A stretch of DNA of 64,000 nucleotides. It comes from 73-13 sp035555435. GTDB taxonomy: Bacteria > Actinomycetota > Actinomycetes > Actinomycetales > Microbacteriaceae. Under the pieces are notes generated by a model that searched no databases, was not told the origin of the DNA, and worked only from the letters and a program-made list of their open reading frames with translations. This document shows, one piece after another, positions 25,758 through 34,470 of this stretch (positions are counted from its first letter, which is position 1; each line of letters opens with the position of its first letter). Location of the stretch: positions 79,328-143,327 of the forward strand of contig DATMGN010000031.1 of assembly GCA_035555435.1 (NCBI GenBank), read 5' to 3'. Both the position numbers and the translations under genes were made by a program.

Positions 25758-27635
25758 GTGACGACCTCCCAGCGGGCGCCCGAGCGCACCGATCGTCCGT
25801 GGGGACGCGGCGACTGGGGCTTCTACACCGCGATCGCGGCCGCATCCCTCGCACTCGCGCTCATCGCGCTCAAGGTCTGGTACGCCGACTGGGGCGTCCC
25901 TTGGGCCATCACAGGCGACGCCATCCCCGTCGCGGCGCACTTCAAGACCGCGCTCGAGACCGGCTGGTACGAGCACCAGCCGCTCCTCGGCGCGCCGTTC
26001 GGACAGACCTACCACGACTTCCCGACCGCCGAGACGACGAACTTCCTGATGGCGGTCATCCTCGGGCAGCTCTTCGGTGACTGGGCCGTCGCGATGAACG
26101 TCTACTTCGTGCTCGGCTTCCCGCTCGCCGCCGCCGCCGCCGCATGGTTCCTGCGCGTCGCCGGCGCCTCGCGGCTCACCGCGTTCCCGACTGCGGTGCT
26201 CTACGCGATCCTCCCCTTCCACTTCGTGCAGGGCGAGGCGCACCTGTTCGTCTCCTCCTACTACGTCGTGCCGCTCGGCCTCGTGCTCGCGCTTCGCGCC
26301 GCCCGCGGCGAGACGCTGTGGCGGTGGCGTCAAGGCACCACCCACCCAGTCGGGCGGTGGTTCGGCCGGGGCATGCAGACCGCGGTCATCGCGATCGTCG
26401 TCGGCTCGACCGACACCTACTTCGCCGTCTTCGTCCTCATCATGCTCGCGACCGGCGGCATCGTCTCGGCGCTCCGTGACCGGTCGTGGCTGCGCACCGA
26501 GGGCCACCTGCTCGCGGCCGTCATGATCGTCGCCGTCATGGGCCTCAACATGCTCGACGACCTCATCCACGTCTGGCAGGAGGGCTCGAATCCGGAAGGC
26601 TTCCTGCGCTCGCCCGAGCACTCCGAGTACTTCGCGTTCAAGCTCGTGCAGCTGCTGCTGCCGTGGTCCGGCCACCAGATCCCCGCGTTCGCGCAGCTCC
26701 GGGCGAACTATGACGGGGCCTACCCGCTCGTCTCCGAGCAGCCGGCCCTCGGCCTGATCCCCGCGCTCGGCTTCGTCTTCCTCATCGGCCTCCTCGTCTA
26801 CCGCGCGGTCACGATGCGCCGGCGCGGCCTCGGGGACCGGGGGCGCACCCTGACGCTGCTCGCGCTGCTGACGTTCATCGCGTTCTGCTTCGGCATGGTT
26901 GGCGGACTCGGTTCCTTCCTGTCGCTGTTCACCGACGTGCTGCGCAGCTGGAACCGGATCATCGTCGTCATCGCGCTCTTCAGTCTCGCCGCGGTCGCGC
27001 TCATCATCGACGCCGCGATCGAGCGCTGGGAGCGGCGCGCCCGGCCCGCTCGCCTCGACCGCGGTCTCGTCGCGGGGCTCACCGTCGCGGGCCTCCTCGT
27101 CGTCGGCGCGATCGACCAGACCCCCGCGACACAGGATTACGAGCGGCAGAACGCGATCTTCCGCGGCTACGACGCCTACTTCGGCTCGATCGAGGCCTCG
27201 CTCGCACCGGGCGACTGGGTCGTGCAGCTGCCGTACCAGCCGTTCCCCGAGGCGCACATGCCGACGGGGTCGAACACGAACGACGTGCTCATCCCCTACC
27301 TGCACACCGAGTCGATCGCGTGGAGCGGCGGCGGCATCAAGGGGCGGCCCGCCTCCGACTGGACGGGCGAGCTCGAGTTCTTCCCCGACGCGCAGATCCC
27401 GGCCGTCGCGGCCGCTGCGGGCGCCTCGGGGCTGCTGCTCGACATCGAGGCGACCACCGAGGCACGGCTGGCGGACTGGCCCGACGCGTTCACCGCGATG
27501 CTCGGCGAGCCGCGGGAGAGCCGAGACGGGCGCTACCTCTACTGGTCGCTCGACGCGGTGAGCCCCGCCGAGATCGCGGCGGTGACCCCCGAGGAGCTCG
27601 CCGAGCTGCTGCAGGGACGAGAATGGTCGGCATGA
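25758..27635 (+). CDS. Large multi-pass membrane protein, GT-C-like
   Basis: A 625-residue protein with about ten membrane segments in its first 460 residues and a soluble C-terminal part of some 170 residues. The arrangement resembles membrane glycosyltransferase or phosphoglycerol-transfer proteins (YfhO/GT-C style). Residues such as FVQGEAHLF and HLFVSSYY sit in loops of the membrane part, and the tail carries WVVQLPYQPFPEAHM. It starts 12 bp after the EEP gene and overlaps pepP by 4 bp. The family assignment is tentative. Confidence 0.6.
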   Translation: MTTSQRAPERTDRPWGRGDWGFYTAIAAASLALALIALKVWYADWGVPWAITGDAIPVAAHFKTALETGWYEHQPLLGAPFGQTYHDFPTAETTNFLMAVILGQLFGDWAVAMNVYFVLGFPLAAAAAAWFLRVAGASRLTAFPTAVLYAILPFHFVQGEAHLFVSSYYVVPLGLVLALRAARGETLWRWRQGTTHPVGRWFGRGMQTAVIAIVVGSTDTYFAVFVLIMLATGGIVSALRDRSWLRTEGHLLAAVMIVAVMGLNMLDDLIHVWQEGSNPEGFLRSPEHSEYFAFKLVQLLLPWSGHQIPAFAQLRANYDGAYPLVSEQPALGLIPALGFVFLIGLLVYRAVTMRRRGLGDRGRTLTLLALLTFIAFCFGMVGGLGSFLSLFTDVLRSWNRIIVVIALFSLAAVALIIDAAIERWERRARPARLDRGLVAGLTVAGLLVVGAIDQTPATQDYERQNAIFRGYDAYFGSIEASLAPGDWVVQLPYQPFPEAHMPTGSNTNDVLIPYLHTESIAWSGGGIKGRPASDWTGELEFFPDAQIPAVAAAAGASGLLLDIEATTEARLADWPDAFTAMLGEPRESRDGRYLYWSLDAVSPAEIAAVTPEELAELLQGREWSA

Positions 27636-29173
27636 GCGAGCAGAACGCGAGCACCGCGGCCGCTGATGCGCCGCGCGCGACCCAGAACCGGTCGACGACC
27701 CCGAAGAGCGACGTCTTCGCCGCGTACATCGGATCCGACTGGGCCGAGCGGCCGAGCGTGGCACCCGAGCGCCGCGCCGTCGCGGACTTCGCCGCCGCGC
27801 GTCGTGCGCGGCTGTCCGCGCTGCACCCGGGCCGGCGCCTCGTGATCCCCGCGAGCCCGCCGCGCGTGCGCTCCAACGACACCGACTACCCGTACCGTGC
27901 GCACTCCGCCTTCGCGCACCTCACGGGCTGGGGTGCGGACACCGTGCCCGGCAGCGTGCTCGTGCTCGAGCCCGCTGGGATGGGCCATGTCGCGACCGTG
28001 CACCTGCGCGAGGCCGCGGGCCGGGACTCCGACGAGTTCTACGCGAACTCCGACATCGGCGAGTTCTGGGTCGGCGCGCGGCCATCGCTCGCCGACGTCG
28101 CGACCGAGCTCGGCCTCGCGACCGGCTCGCTCCGCGACTTCCTGGAGTCGGGGCTCGACGGGCTCGACTGGGCCGTGCCCACCCTCGTGATCCGCGACGC
28201 GGACCCCGTGCTGACGACCCGCATCGACGCCCTCCGCGGCCCGCTCGCCGAGCACACCGAGGAGCGCACGCCAGATGAGCCGCGCACCGAGCGAGCGCAG
28301 CGAGTCGAAGGGGCCACCGACGCCGACCTCGCCCGCGACGCCTCGGAGCTCCGCCTCGTCAAGGACGCCTACGAGATCGAGCAGATGCGGCTCGCGATCG
28401 CCGCGACGAAGTCCGGCTTCGACGACGTCATCGCCGACCTCGAGCACGTCATCGCCCACCCGCGCGGCGAACGCGTCGTCGAGGGCACCTTCAACCGCCG
28501 CGCCCGTATGGACGGCAACACGGTCGGCTACGACACGATCGCCGCCTCCGGCCCGCACGCCTGCATCCTGCACTGGACCCGCAACGACGGTCCCGTCATC
28601 CCGGGCGACCTCATCCTCATCGACGCCGGCGTCGAGCTGGAGAGCTACTACACGGCCGACATCACCCGCACGCTCCCGGTCTCGGGCGCCTTCACCGAGG
28701 TGCAGCGCAGGGTCTACGACGCGGTCCTGGAGGCTGCCGACGCCGCGTTCTCCATCGTGCGACCCGGGATCCGCTTCCGCGACGTCCACGCCGAGGCGAT
28801 GAAGGTCATCGCGGCGAAGACCGCCGAGTGGGGGCTGCTCCCGGTCCCCGCCGAGACGGCACTCGAGCCCGAGCACCAGGAGCACCGCCGCTACATGGTG
28901 CACGGCACGAGCCACCACCTCGGCATCGACGTGCACGACTGCGCGGCCGCCCGGCGCGAGATGTATCTCGACGGGATCGTCGAGGCGGGCATGGTGTTCA
29001 CGATCGAGCCGGGGCTGTATTTCCAGCCGGACGACCTATCCGTGCCCGAGGGGTACCGCGGCATCGGCGTGCGGATCGAGGACGACATCCTGGTGACGGC
29101 CGACGGCGCGGAGCGGCTCTCGGCGGGGATCCCCCGCACCGCCGCCGAGGTCGAGGCCTGGCTCGCGCGCTGA
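27632..29173 (+). CDS. Aminopeptidase P family metallopeptidase with repeat-derived insert
   Basis: A 513-residue Xaa-Pro aminopeptidase (M24B). The N-terminal domain includes YRAHSAFAHLTGW. The catalytic pita-bread domain has metal ligands in LIDAGVELESYYTADIT (two D), HGTSHHLGIDVHD (H), FTIEPGLY (E) and RIEDDI (E). The ATGA overlap with the preceding gene sets the start. Residues around 219-228 (RTERAQRVEGA) derive from a 27-bp repeat inserted in frame at 28287-28313, at the boundary between the two domains. The enzyme looks intact. Confidence 0.88.
   Translation: MSEQNASTAAADAPRATQNRSTTPKSDVFAAYIGSDWAERPSVAPERRAVADFAAARRARLSALHPGRRLVIPASPPRVRSNDTDYPYRAHSAFAHLTGWGADTVPGSVLVLEPAGMGHVATVHLREAAGRDSDEFYANSDIGEFWVGARPSLADVATELGLATGSLRDFLESGLDGLDWAVPTLVIRDADPVLTTRIDALRGPLAEHTEERTPDEPRTERAQRVEGATDADLARDASELRLVKDAYEIEQMRLAIAATKSGFDDVIADLEHVIAHPRGERVVEGTFNRRARMDGNTVGYDTIAASGPHACILHWTRNDGPVIPGDLILIDAGVELESYYTADITRTLPVSGAFTEVQRRVYDAVLEAADAAFSIVRPGIRFRDVHAEAMKVIAAKTAEWGLLPVPAETALEPEHQEHRRYMVHGTSHHLGIDVHDCAAARREMYLDGIVEAGMVFTIEPGLYFQPDDLSVPEGYRGIGVRIEDDILVTADGAERLSAGIPRTAAEVEAWLAR
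28287..28313 (+). repeat. 27-bp GAGCGAGCG-type repeat inside the aminopeptidase P gene
   Basis: CCGAGCGAGCGCAGCGAGTC plus GAAGGGG forms an imperfect palindrome. The same 27-mer, one base different, is at 31710-31736, and a reverse-oriented copy lies at 39971-39997. All three are in frame within coding sequence. Confidence 0.7.
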
Positions 29174-29223
29174 GTGCCGTGGCGGTCCACCGCCGCGCGC
29201 CGACCCCGGTATGGCGCGCTCAA

Positions 29224-29274
29224 GTGGGCGCAGATGGTCCCCGCACGACGGTCAGCCAGGCAGTTTGCGTCCAC
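29224..29274 (+). repeat. 51-bp palindromic repeat, copy R1
   Basis: Begins GTGGGCGCAGATGGT and ends GCAGTTTGCGTCCAC, which are 15-bp imperfect inverted arms around a 21-bp variable centre. It lies in the 135-bp gap between aminopeptidase P and the stress-protein gene. Four more copies of exactly the same length are listed below. Confidence 0.75.
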
Positions 29275-29308
29275 CTCACTGCTGGGCGAGGCAGCGGCGG
29301 CGGACCCG

Positions 29309-29788
29309 TCAGTCGTTCGTGAGCGCGACCTGGGCCTTGGCGGCGAGCTCGCTCGGCACGATGACCTGGTAGTTCGACGCGATCACCTGCTGCGTCGAGG
29401 CGAAGTCGCGGCGGCGGCGCGTGAACGCGTACATGACGAGGCCGAGGACGACCCCGACGCCGGCCGTGATGAGGAACACCGCGGCGATGAGGCGCAGGCC
29501 GCCCGCGCCCTCCGGGTTGAACAGCGTCAGCAGCAGCGCGAAGAACAACCCGATGAACGCGCCGTTCGCGGCGCCCGACAGTGCCGCCTTGCCCCAGGAG
29601 AGCTTGCCCGTGACGCGCTCGACCGTCTTGAGGTCGTTGCCGACGATCGAGATCTGGCTCACGTCGAACTCGGCCTTCGCGAGCCGATCGACGATCGCCT
29701 GCGCCTCGGGGTAGGTCTCATAGGTGCCGATCACGTCCCCGCGGGGCAGCGAGACGCCCGCCGCACGACTGGCATAGGGGGCGCTCAC
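29309..29788 (-). CDS. General stress protein 17M-like two-helix membrane protein
   Basis: A 159-residue protein of the general-stress-protein / DUF1269-like group. Its N-terminal soluble part has GTYETYPEAQAIVDRLAKAEF and ISIVGNDLKTVERVTGKL; two membrane segments follow (AFIGLFFALLLTLF and a second near LIAAVFLITAGVGVVLGLVM), then a basic tail. The GTG at 29788 is preceded by CAGAAT at a 6-nt gap, a near-consensus leaderless promoter. It converges on the aminopeptidase gene across repeat R1. Confidence 0.75.
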   Translation of the reverse strand: MSAPYASRAAGVSLPRGDVIGTYETYPEAQAIVDRLAKAEFDVSQISIVGNDLKTVERVTGKLSWGKAALSGAANGAFIGLFFALLLTLFNPEGAGGLRLIAAVFLITAGVGVVLGLVMYAFTRRRRDFASTQQVIASNYQVIVPSELAAKAQVALTND

Positions 29789-29825
29789 CCCGCCATTCTG
29801 ACACGCGCCGCTCGGGGCACGCGGG

Positions 29826-29831
29826 TAGGGT
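29826..29831 (+). promoter_or_regulatory. -10 box TAGGGT, leaderless promoter
   Basis: TAGGGT ends 7 nt before the GTG at 29839, driving the MgtE-N/DUF1003/Mrp operon. Confidence 0.6.
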
Positions 29832-29838
29832 TTCAGGC

Positions 29839-31131
29839 GTGAGCACGAACCGCGTCTTCGCCGCGCGTGTCGCCGGCTGCGCGGTCTTCGACCCGGGTGG
29901 CGACCGCGTCGGTCGCGTGCGCGACGTCGTCGTCGTGCGCCGGGCGACGGCGAGCCCGCGGGTCGTCGGACTCGTCGTGGAGGTGCCGGGCCGGCGCCGC
30001 GTGTTCCTGTCGATCGGACGCGTCACCTCGATCTCGACGGGACAGGTCATCGTCACGGGGCTCATCAACCTCCGGCGCTTCGAGCAGCGGCCCGAGGAGA
30101 TCCGGATCATCGCCGAGATGCTCGGCCGCCGCGTGCACCTGCAGCCGGAGGGCGATGAGGCGCGGATCGAGGACATCGCGATCGGGCAGACCCCCGTCGG
30201 CGACTGGGAGGTCACCCAGATCTTCGTGCGGAAGCCGCGGACCGGGGGCGGACCGTTCTCCTTCGGGAAGGGGCCGACCGCGTTCGCCTCCTGGTCGGAC
30301 ATCCGGGAGAGTGACGAGCGGCCCGGCGAGGACCAGGACGCCGAGCACCTCGTCGAGTCGATCAACGAGCTGCTCCCCGCGGATGCGGCGAACCTGTTGC
30401 TCGACCTGCCCGAGAAGCGCCTCGTCGAGGTCGCGCGCCAACTGCCGAATGAGCGACTCGCCGACCTCATCGAGGAGATGGGCGAGGAGGACCAGGCCGA
30501 CCTCATCGAGGCGCTCGGCGACGACCGCGCCGCCGACGTCCTCGACGAGATGCAGCCCGACGACGCCGCCGACCTCATCGCGAGCCTCCCGGCCGCGCGC
30601 GGCGAGGCGCTGCTGGAGCTCATGGAGCCCGAGGAGGCGGAGGACGTCCGCTTCCTGCTCGCCTACGAGTTCGACACGGCGGGCGGCCTCATGAGCCCCG
30701 AGCCGATCATCGTGTCGGCCGACGCGACCGTCGCGGAGGGGCTCGCGCTCATCCGCCGGCACGAGCTCGCGCCCGCGATGGCCTCAGCCGTGTTCGTCAC
30801 CCTGCCGCCCTACGAGCCGCCGACCGGGCGGTTCCTCGGCGCGGTGCACTTCCAGCGGATGCTGCGCTATCCCCCGCACGAGCGCCTCGGCGCGCTCGTC
30901 GACCCCGTGCTCGAGCCACTCAATGCGACCGCGAGCCTGCAGGAGGTCGCTCGGGCCCTGGCGAGCTACAACCTCGTCTGCCTGCCCGTCGTCGACGACG
31001 GACACCGCCTCGTCGGGGTGGTGACCATCGACGATGTCCTCGATCATCTGCTGCCGGACGACTGGCGAAGTACCGACGCCGAACCCGTGATCTCCGCACC
31101 AGGGAAGGGGGCAGCCGATGCCGCGCACTGA
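29839..31131 (+). CDS. Soluble MgtE-N / CBS-domain protein (no membrane domain)
   Basis: A 430-residue protein with an N-terminal PRC-barrel-like part (CAVFDPGGDRVGRVRDV), an MgtE N-terminal superhelix (repeated LLPADAANLL, DLIEEMGEEDQADLIEAL, DVLDEMQPDDAADLI) and a CBS pair (SADATVAEGLALI, LVCLPVVDDGHRLVGVVTIDDVLDHL). The five-helix channel domain of MgtE is absent and the protein ends shortly after the second CBS motif. It therefore cannot transport Mg2+ itself and is more likely a regulatory subunit or sensor. The next gene starts 14 bp before its stop. Confidence 0.85.
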   Translation: MSTNRVFAARVAGCAVFDPGGDRVGRVRDVVVVRRATASPRVVGLVVEVPGRRRVFLSIGRVTSISTGQVIVTGLINLRRFEQRPEEIRIIAEMLGRRVHLQPEGDEARIEDIAIGQTPVGDWEVTQIFVRKPRTGGGPFSFGKGPTAFASWSDIRESDERPGEDQDAEHLVESINELLPADAANLLLDLPEKRLVEVARQLPNERLADLIEEMGEEDQADLIEALGDDRAADVLDEMQPDDAADLIASLPAARGEALLELMEPEEAEDVRFLLAYEFDTAGGLMSPEPIIVSADATVAEGLALIRRHELAPAMASAVFVTLPPYEPPTGRFLGAVHFQRMLRYPPHERLGALVDPVLEPLNATASLQEVARALASYNLVCLPVVDDGHRLVGVVTIDDVLDHLLPDDWRSTDAEPVISAPGKGAADAAH

Positions 31132-31741
31132 CCGCCGCGCACCCGCGCGGATCGACACGCCCAAGGGCATCCGCTCGCAGCGGGCCGTCGCCCCGAGCCG
31201 CGACCGCTTCGGCCACTTCACCGAGTCGATCGCCCGGTGGATGGGCACGCCCTGGTTCATCTTCGGCCTGACCGTCTTCGTGCTCATCTGGATGCTCTGG
31301 AACACCGGGGCCCCGGAGGGCTGGCGCTTCGATTCCGCGGCGATCGGCTTCACGGCGCTGACGCTCATCCTGTCGCTGCAGGCCTCCTACGCGGCGCCGC
31401 TCATCCTGCTCGCGCAGAACCGTCAGGACGATCGCGACCGCGTCGCGATGGAGCAGGACCGTCAGCGCTCGGAGCGCAACCTCGAGGACACCGAGTACCT
31501 CGCGCGCGAGATCGTGGCGCTGCGCCTCGGCTTGGAGGACATCGCGACGAAGGACTTCGTGCGTCAGGAGCTGCGCGCGATGCTCGCGGAGCTCGAGCAG
31601 CAGCGTGAGGCGGCAGCCGGGGTCGCCCCGGCGGGCGCGGAGCCCTCCCCGCTCCCCGAGCGAACCGAACCCTCCCCGCTCCCCGAGCGATCCGAGCCCT
31701 CCCCGCTCCCCGAGCGAGCGAAGCGAGTCGAAGGGGCGTGA
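31118..31741 (+). CDS. DUF1003 membrane protein with repeat-derived tail
   Basis: A 207-residue protein. After RFGHFTESIARWMGTPWF come two membrane segments (FGLTVFVLIWMLW and FTALTLILSLQASYAAPLILL) with the typical QNRQDDRDR stretch, then a coiled coil (ERNLEDTEYLAREIVALRL). From about residue 174 a 9-residue unit EPSPLPER[TS] repeats three times (31640-31720, 27-bp period), ending with a 27-bp repeat that encodes ERAKRVEGA. The tail is absent from ordinary DUF1003 proteins of about 160-180 residues. The stop overlaps the mrp start as GTGA. Confidence 0.85.
   Translation: MPRTDRRAPARIDTPKGIRSQRAVAPSRDRFGHFTESIARWMGTPWFIFGLTVFVLIWMLWNTGAPEGWRFDSAAIGFTALTLILSLQASYAAPLILLAQNRQDDRDRVAMEQDRQRSERNLEDTEYLAREIVALRLGLEDIATKDFVRQELRAMLAELEQQREAAAGVAPAGAEPSPLPERTEPSPLPERSEPSPLPERAKRVEGA
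31640..31736 (+). repeat. Tandem 27-bp units plus 27-bp palindromic repeat at DUF1003/mrp junction
   Basis: Three 27-bp units (31640-31666, 31667-31693, 31694-31720) are followed, with overlap, by the GAGCGAGCG-type repeat at 31710-31736. The array ends immediately before the mrp start codon. Confidence 0.75.
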
Positions 31742-32829
31742 CCCACCCCGAGCTCCGCGGTGCCGTCGGTGCCGTCATCGACCCCGAGCTGCGCCGCAGC
31801 CTCGGCGAGCTGGGGATGATCCGCCGAGCGGATCTGGAGGCCGGGACCGCGCGCATCGGTCTCGCGCTGACGATCGCAGGCTGTCCCGCCGCAGATCGGA
31901 TCGAACGCGATATCCGCGCCGCCGCGGCGTCGGTGGACGGCGTCGTCGCGGTCGAGGTCGAGGTCGGGACGATGTCGCCCGAGGAGCGCAAGGCGCTCAT
32001 CGAACGGGTGCGCGGGAACCGCGAGAACCGCTTCGGTCCTGGGACGCTGACCCGCGTCATCGCGGTCGGCAGCGGGAAGGGCGGCGTCGGGAAGTCGACG
32101 ATCGCCGCGAACCTCGCCGTCGCGTTCTCCCGCCGCGGCCTCAAGGTCGGGATCATGGATCTCGACGTCCACGGCTTCTCGGTCCCGGGCCTGCTCGGGA
32201 TCGCGGGCGCGCGGCCGAATCGGGTGGACGCGCTCGTCATGCCGCCGGAGGCATACGGGATTCCCGCGATCTCGATCGGGATGTTCGTCGAGGGCGACGA
32301 GCCGGTCTCGTGGCGCGGTCCGATGCTGCACCGGACGATCGAACAGTTCCTGTCGGACGTGTGGTTCGGGGAGCTCGATCTGCTCGTCGTGGATCTGCCG
32401 CCGGGCACGGGCGATGCGGCGATCTCGTTCGGCCAGCTCGTGCCGAACGCGGAGTTCCTGCTCGTGACGACGCCGCAGCCGGCGGCGTCGGAGGTCGCGG
32501 TGCGCGCGGGCCTGCTCGCGCGCCGACTCGGTCAGCGTCTGCTCGGCGTCGTGGAGAACATGTCGGGGCTGACGCAGCCGGACGGCACGATCTTGGAGCT
32601 GTTCGGCAGCGGCGGCGGCGCGGCGACGGCGGAGCGCCTGTCGACCGATCAGAACGCGGTCGAGGTGCTCGCGCAGATCCCGCTGTCGATCGCGCTGCGA
32701 GCGGGCGGCGACTCGGGGACGCCGATCGCGCTGCTGGAGCCGCGCGACGCGGCGGCGACGGCGATTCGCGAGCTCGCGGATGCGATCATCGCGGCGGGCC
32801 CGTCGCGTGCCGGACGCTCGCTGATCTAG
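31738..32829 (+). CDS. mrp: Mrp/ApbC (NBP35) family Fe-S carrier ATPase lacking the CxxC pair
   Basis: A 363-residue P-loop ATPase for Fe-S cluster carriage. An N-terminal DUF59 (MIP18-like) domain is followed by the deviant Walker A GSGKGGVGKST at residues 111-121, DLDVHGFSVPGLLG, and VDLPPGTGDAAIS. The C-terminal segment that carries CxxC in classical Mrp reads ENMSGLTQPDGTILELFGSGGG, with no cysteine pair, as in other actinobacterial members (family knowledge). The GTG start overlaps DUF1003 by 4 bp. It may cooperate with the two upstream membrane/CBS proteins, but no link is proven. Confidence 0.87.
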   Translation: MTHPELRGAVGAVIDPELRRSLGELGMIRRADLEAGTARIGLALTIAGCPAADRIERDIRAAAASVDGVVAVEVEVGTMSPEERKALIERVRGNRENRFGPGTLTRVIAVGSGKGGVGKSTIAANLAVAFSRRGLKVGIMDLDVHGFSVPGLLGIAGARPNRVDALVMPPEAYGIPAISIGMFVEGDEPVSWRGPMLHRTIEQFLSDVWFGELDLLVVDLPPGTGDAAISFGQLVPNAEFLLVTTPQPAASEVAVRAGLLARRLGQRLLGVVENMSGLTQPDGTILELFGSGGGAATAERLSTDQNAVEVLAQIPLSIALRAGGDSGTPIALLEPRDAAATAIRELADAIIAAGPSRAGRSLI

Positions 32830-32878
32830 GCCTCGGCGAGTTCAGCGACGAGTGCGGCCCGGGCGAGGGCTCGTCGGC

Positions 32879-32983
32879 TCAGTGCTGGTGGCGGCGGCCG
32901 TAGCCGTCGCGCACGGTGACGACGAGGGCGGCGGCGATCCCCGCGACGGCGATGATGCCGAGGATGGAGAGGAGGATGGTCAT
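32879..32983 (-). CDS. 34-residue single-helix membrane protein
   Basis: This ORF reads MTILLSILGIIAVAGI followed by AAALVVTV and the basic tail RDGYGRRHQH. One membrane helix spans residues 3-25 with a positive cytoplasmic end. It is divergent from the LysR gene with 71 bp between them, and its start has GAGAA eight bases upstream. A TAGTTT -10 box (33003-33008, minus strand) would give a 19-nt leader. It may be the LysR target. No known function. Confidence 0.55.
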   Translation of the reverse strand: MTILLSILGIIAVAGIAAALVVTVRDGYGRRHQH

Positions 32984-33017
32984 GTATCGATTCTCGGATG
33001 TAAAACTATGGAGTGCC

Positions 33018-33047
33018 AGTTCATCTTCCTGAACTGACTATTAAGCT
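33018..33047. promoter_or_regulatory. LysR-type operator and divergent promoters
   Basis: AGTTCA (33018-33023) and TGAACT (33030-33035) form a perfect palindrome with a T-N11-A core (T33020, A33032), the classic LysR box. The plus -10 box TAAGCT (33042-33047) ends 7 nt before the LysR ATG. The operator covers the -35 position of both the LysR promoter and the opposing small-protein promoter. Confidence 0.55.
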
Positions 33048-33054
33048 GTCCTAC

Positions 33055-34008
33055 ATGGATGTGCGCCGACTCGAGTTGCTCCGCGAGCTGGCCGAGCGCG
33101 GGTCCGTGACCGCCGTCGCCGAGGCGACCCACCGGACGCCGTCGGCCGTCTCGCAGCAGCTCAAGCAGCTGCAGCGCGAAGCGGGCGTCCCGCTCACGGA
33201 GCGCGACGGCCGCGGGATCGCGCTCACCGCCGCCGGCCGGGCGCTCGCCCGCACCGCCGCCGACGTGGCGACGGCCATCGAGCGGGCGGAGGCGCTGTGG
33301 GACGACTACCTCGGCGCGCCGCGCGGCGAGGTCAGCGTCCTCGTCTTCCAGACGGCGGGCACGATGCTCGCCCCGGGCATGCTGCAGTCGGTCGCGGCGC
33401 ACCCCGGGCTCAGCGTCGTGTGCACGGATGCGAGCTTCGAGACGGTCGACTACGCGAGCCTGACGCCCGACTACGACATCGTGCTGACCGACTCGGAGGG
33501 CATCCGCGCGAACTGGGAGGAGCGCCAGCTCCACGTCATCCCGCTCATGCGCGAGCCGCTCGACATCGCGTTGTCCGTCGATCACCGGCTCGCGGGTCGC
33601 AGCAGCCTGTCCCCCGCGGACCTCGTCGGCGAGGACTGGATCGGGGTGCCCGAGGGCCAGCCCTTCGACGTGTTGCTGCGCCAGATCGAGGCGGTCAACG
33701 GCACGCCCGCGCACATCGTGCAGCGCTTCCAGGACAACGGCATCGTCGAGGCGATGGTCGCCGCGGGCCTCGGCATCGCGATCCTCCCGCGCTTCACGAC
33801 CCCGACGCAGGACACGGGGATCGTGATGCGCCCGCTCAAGGGCGTGCGGGCGACGCGCGTCATCAGCGCGCTCATGCGTCCGGACCGGGCAGAACGCCAG
33901 AGCGTGCGTCTCGTGGTCGACGCGCTTCGCCGGGAGGGCTCGCGGGTGCAGGCCGAGCAGGCGGGACATCCGGGGGCGAGGACGCGCGCGGCGGCCGCCG
34001 AGCGCTGA
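33055..34008 (+). CDS. LysR-family transcriptional regulator
   Basis: A 317-residue regulator with an N-terminal winged helix (LELLRELAERGSVTAVAEATHRTPSAVSQQLKQL) and a C-terminal co-inducer domain including LMREPLDIALSVDHRLAG and GIVEAMVAAGLGIAILPRF. The ATG at 33055 follows a leaderless promoter and the palindromic LysR box, so autoregulation is likely. The protein ends in an alanine/arginine-rich tail after the standard fold. Its likely target is the divergent 34-residue membrane protein. Confidence 0.85.
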   Translation: MDVRRLELLRELAERGSVTAVAEATHRTPSAVSQQLKQLQREAGVPLTERDGRGIALTAAGRALARTAADVATAIERAEALWDDYLGAPRGEVSVLVFQTAGTMLAPGMLQSVAAHPGLSVVCTDASFETVDYASLTPDYDIVLTDSEGIRANWEERQLHVIPLMREPLDIALSVDHRLAGRSSLSPADLVGEDWIGVPEGQPFDVLLRQIEAVNGTPAHIVQRFQDNGIVEAMVAAGLGIAILPRFTTPTQDTGIVMRPLKGVRATRVISALMRPDRAERQSVRLVVDALRREGSRVQAEQAGHPGARTRAAAAER

Positions 34009-34039
34009 GCGCCGGGTCCCGCGTGGTGCTGCCGGCGCT

Positions 34040-34411
34040 TCAGGTGGCCTCGGCGTCGAACGGCGCGGCAGCGCTGTCGCGCTGCGCCGCCTCGCGCTGC
34101 TCGCGAAGTCGCCGTTGGCGCTGCGCGTAGGCGGACTCGCGGGCCGACGCCTGCGGCGGCTCGGTCAGGGCCTCGCGGATGATCCGGCGCGGGTCGTACT
34201 GGCGCGGGTCGAGCTGCTTCCAGTCGATGTCGTCGAACTCGGGGCCCATCTCCTCGCGCATGCGCTCACGGGCTCCCCCGAGGTAGTCTCGCGCCCGCCG
34301 CGCCCACTCGCCGAGCCGCCTCGTGTACGCGGGAATGCGATCGGGTCCGATGAGCAGCAGCGCCAGCACTGCGATGAGCAGCAGCTTGTCGAATGTCAGC
34401 CCGAACGACAC
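34040..34411 (-). CDS. tatB: Twin-arginine translocase subunit TatB
   Basis: A 123-residue TatB: one N-terminal membrane helix (LLLIAVLALLLIGPDRIP, with the conserved GP.R.P hinge), then an amphipathic helix (ARRARDYLGGARERMREEM) and a long polar tail. It works with TatA and TatC to export folded proteins; neither partner is in this window. The GTG start has TATCCT (34418-34423, minus) 6 nt upstream. It is divergent from the O-methyltransferase gene. Confidence 0.85.
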   Translation of the reverse strand: MSFGLTFDKLLLIAVLALLLIGPDRIPAYTRRLGEWARRARDYLGGARERMREEMGPEFDDIDWKQLDPRQYDPRRIIREALTEPPQASARESAYAQRQRRLREQREAAQRDSAAAPFDAEAT

Positions 34412-34470
34412 CCGGTCAGGATAGCCGGAGGCGCGGGCTGCTCCCCGTACACTCGGGGCGAGGAGGTGCG

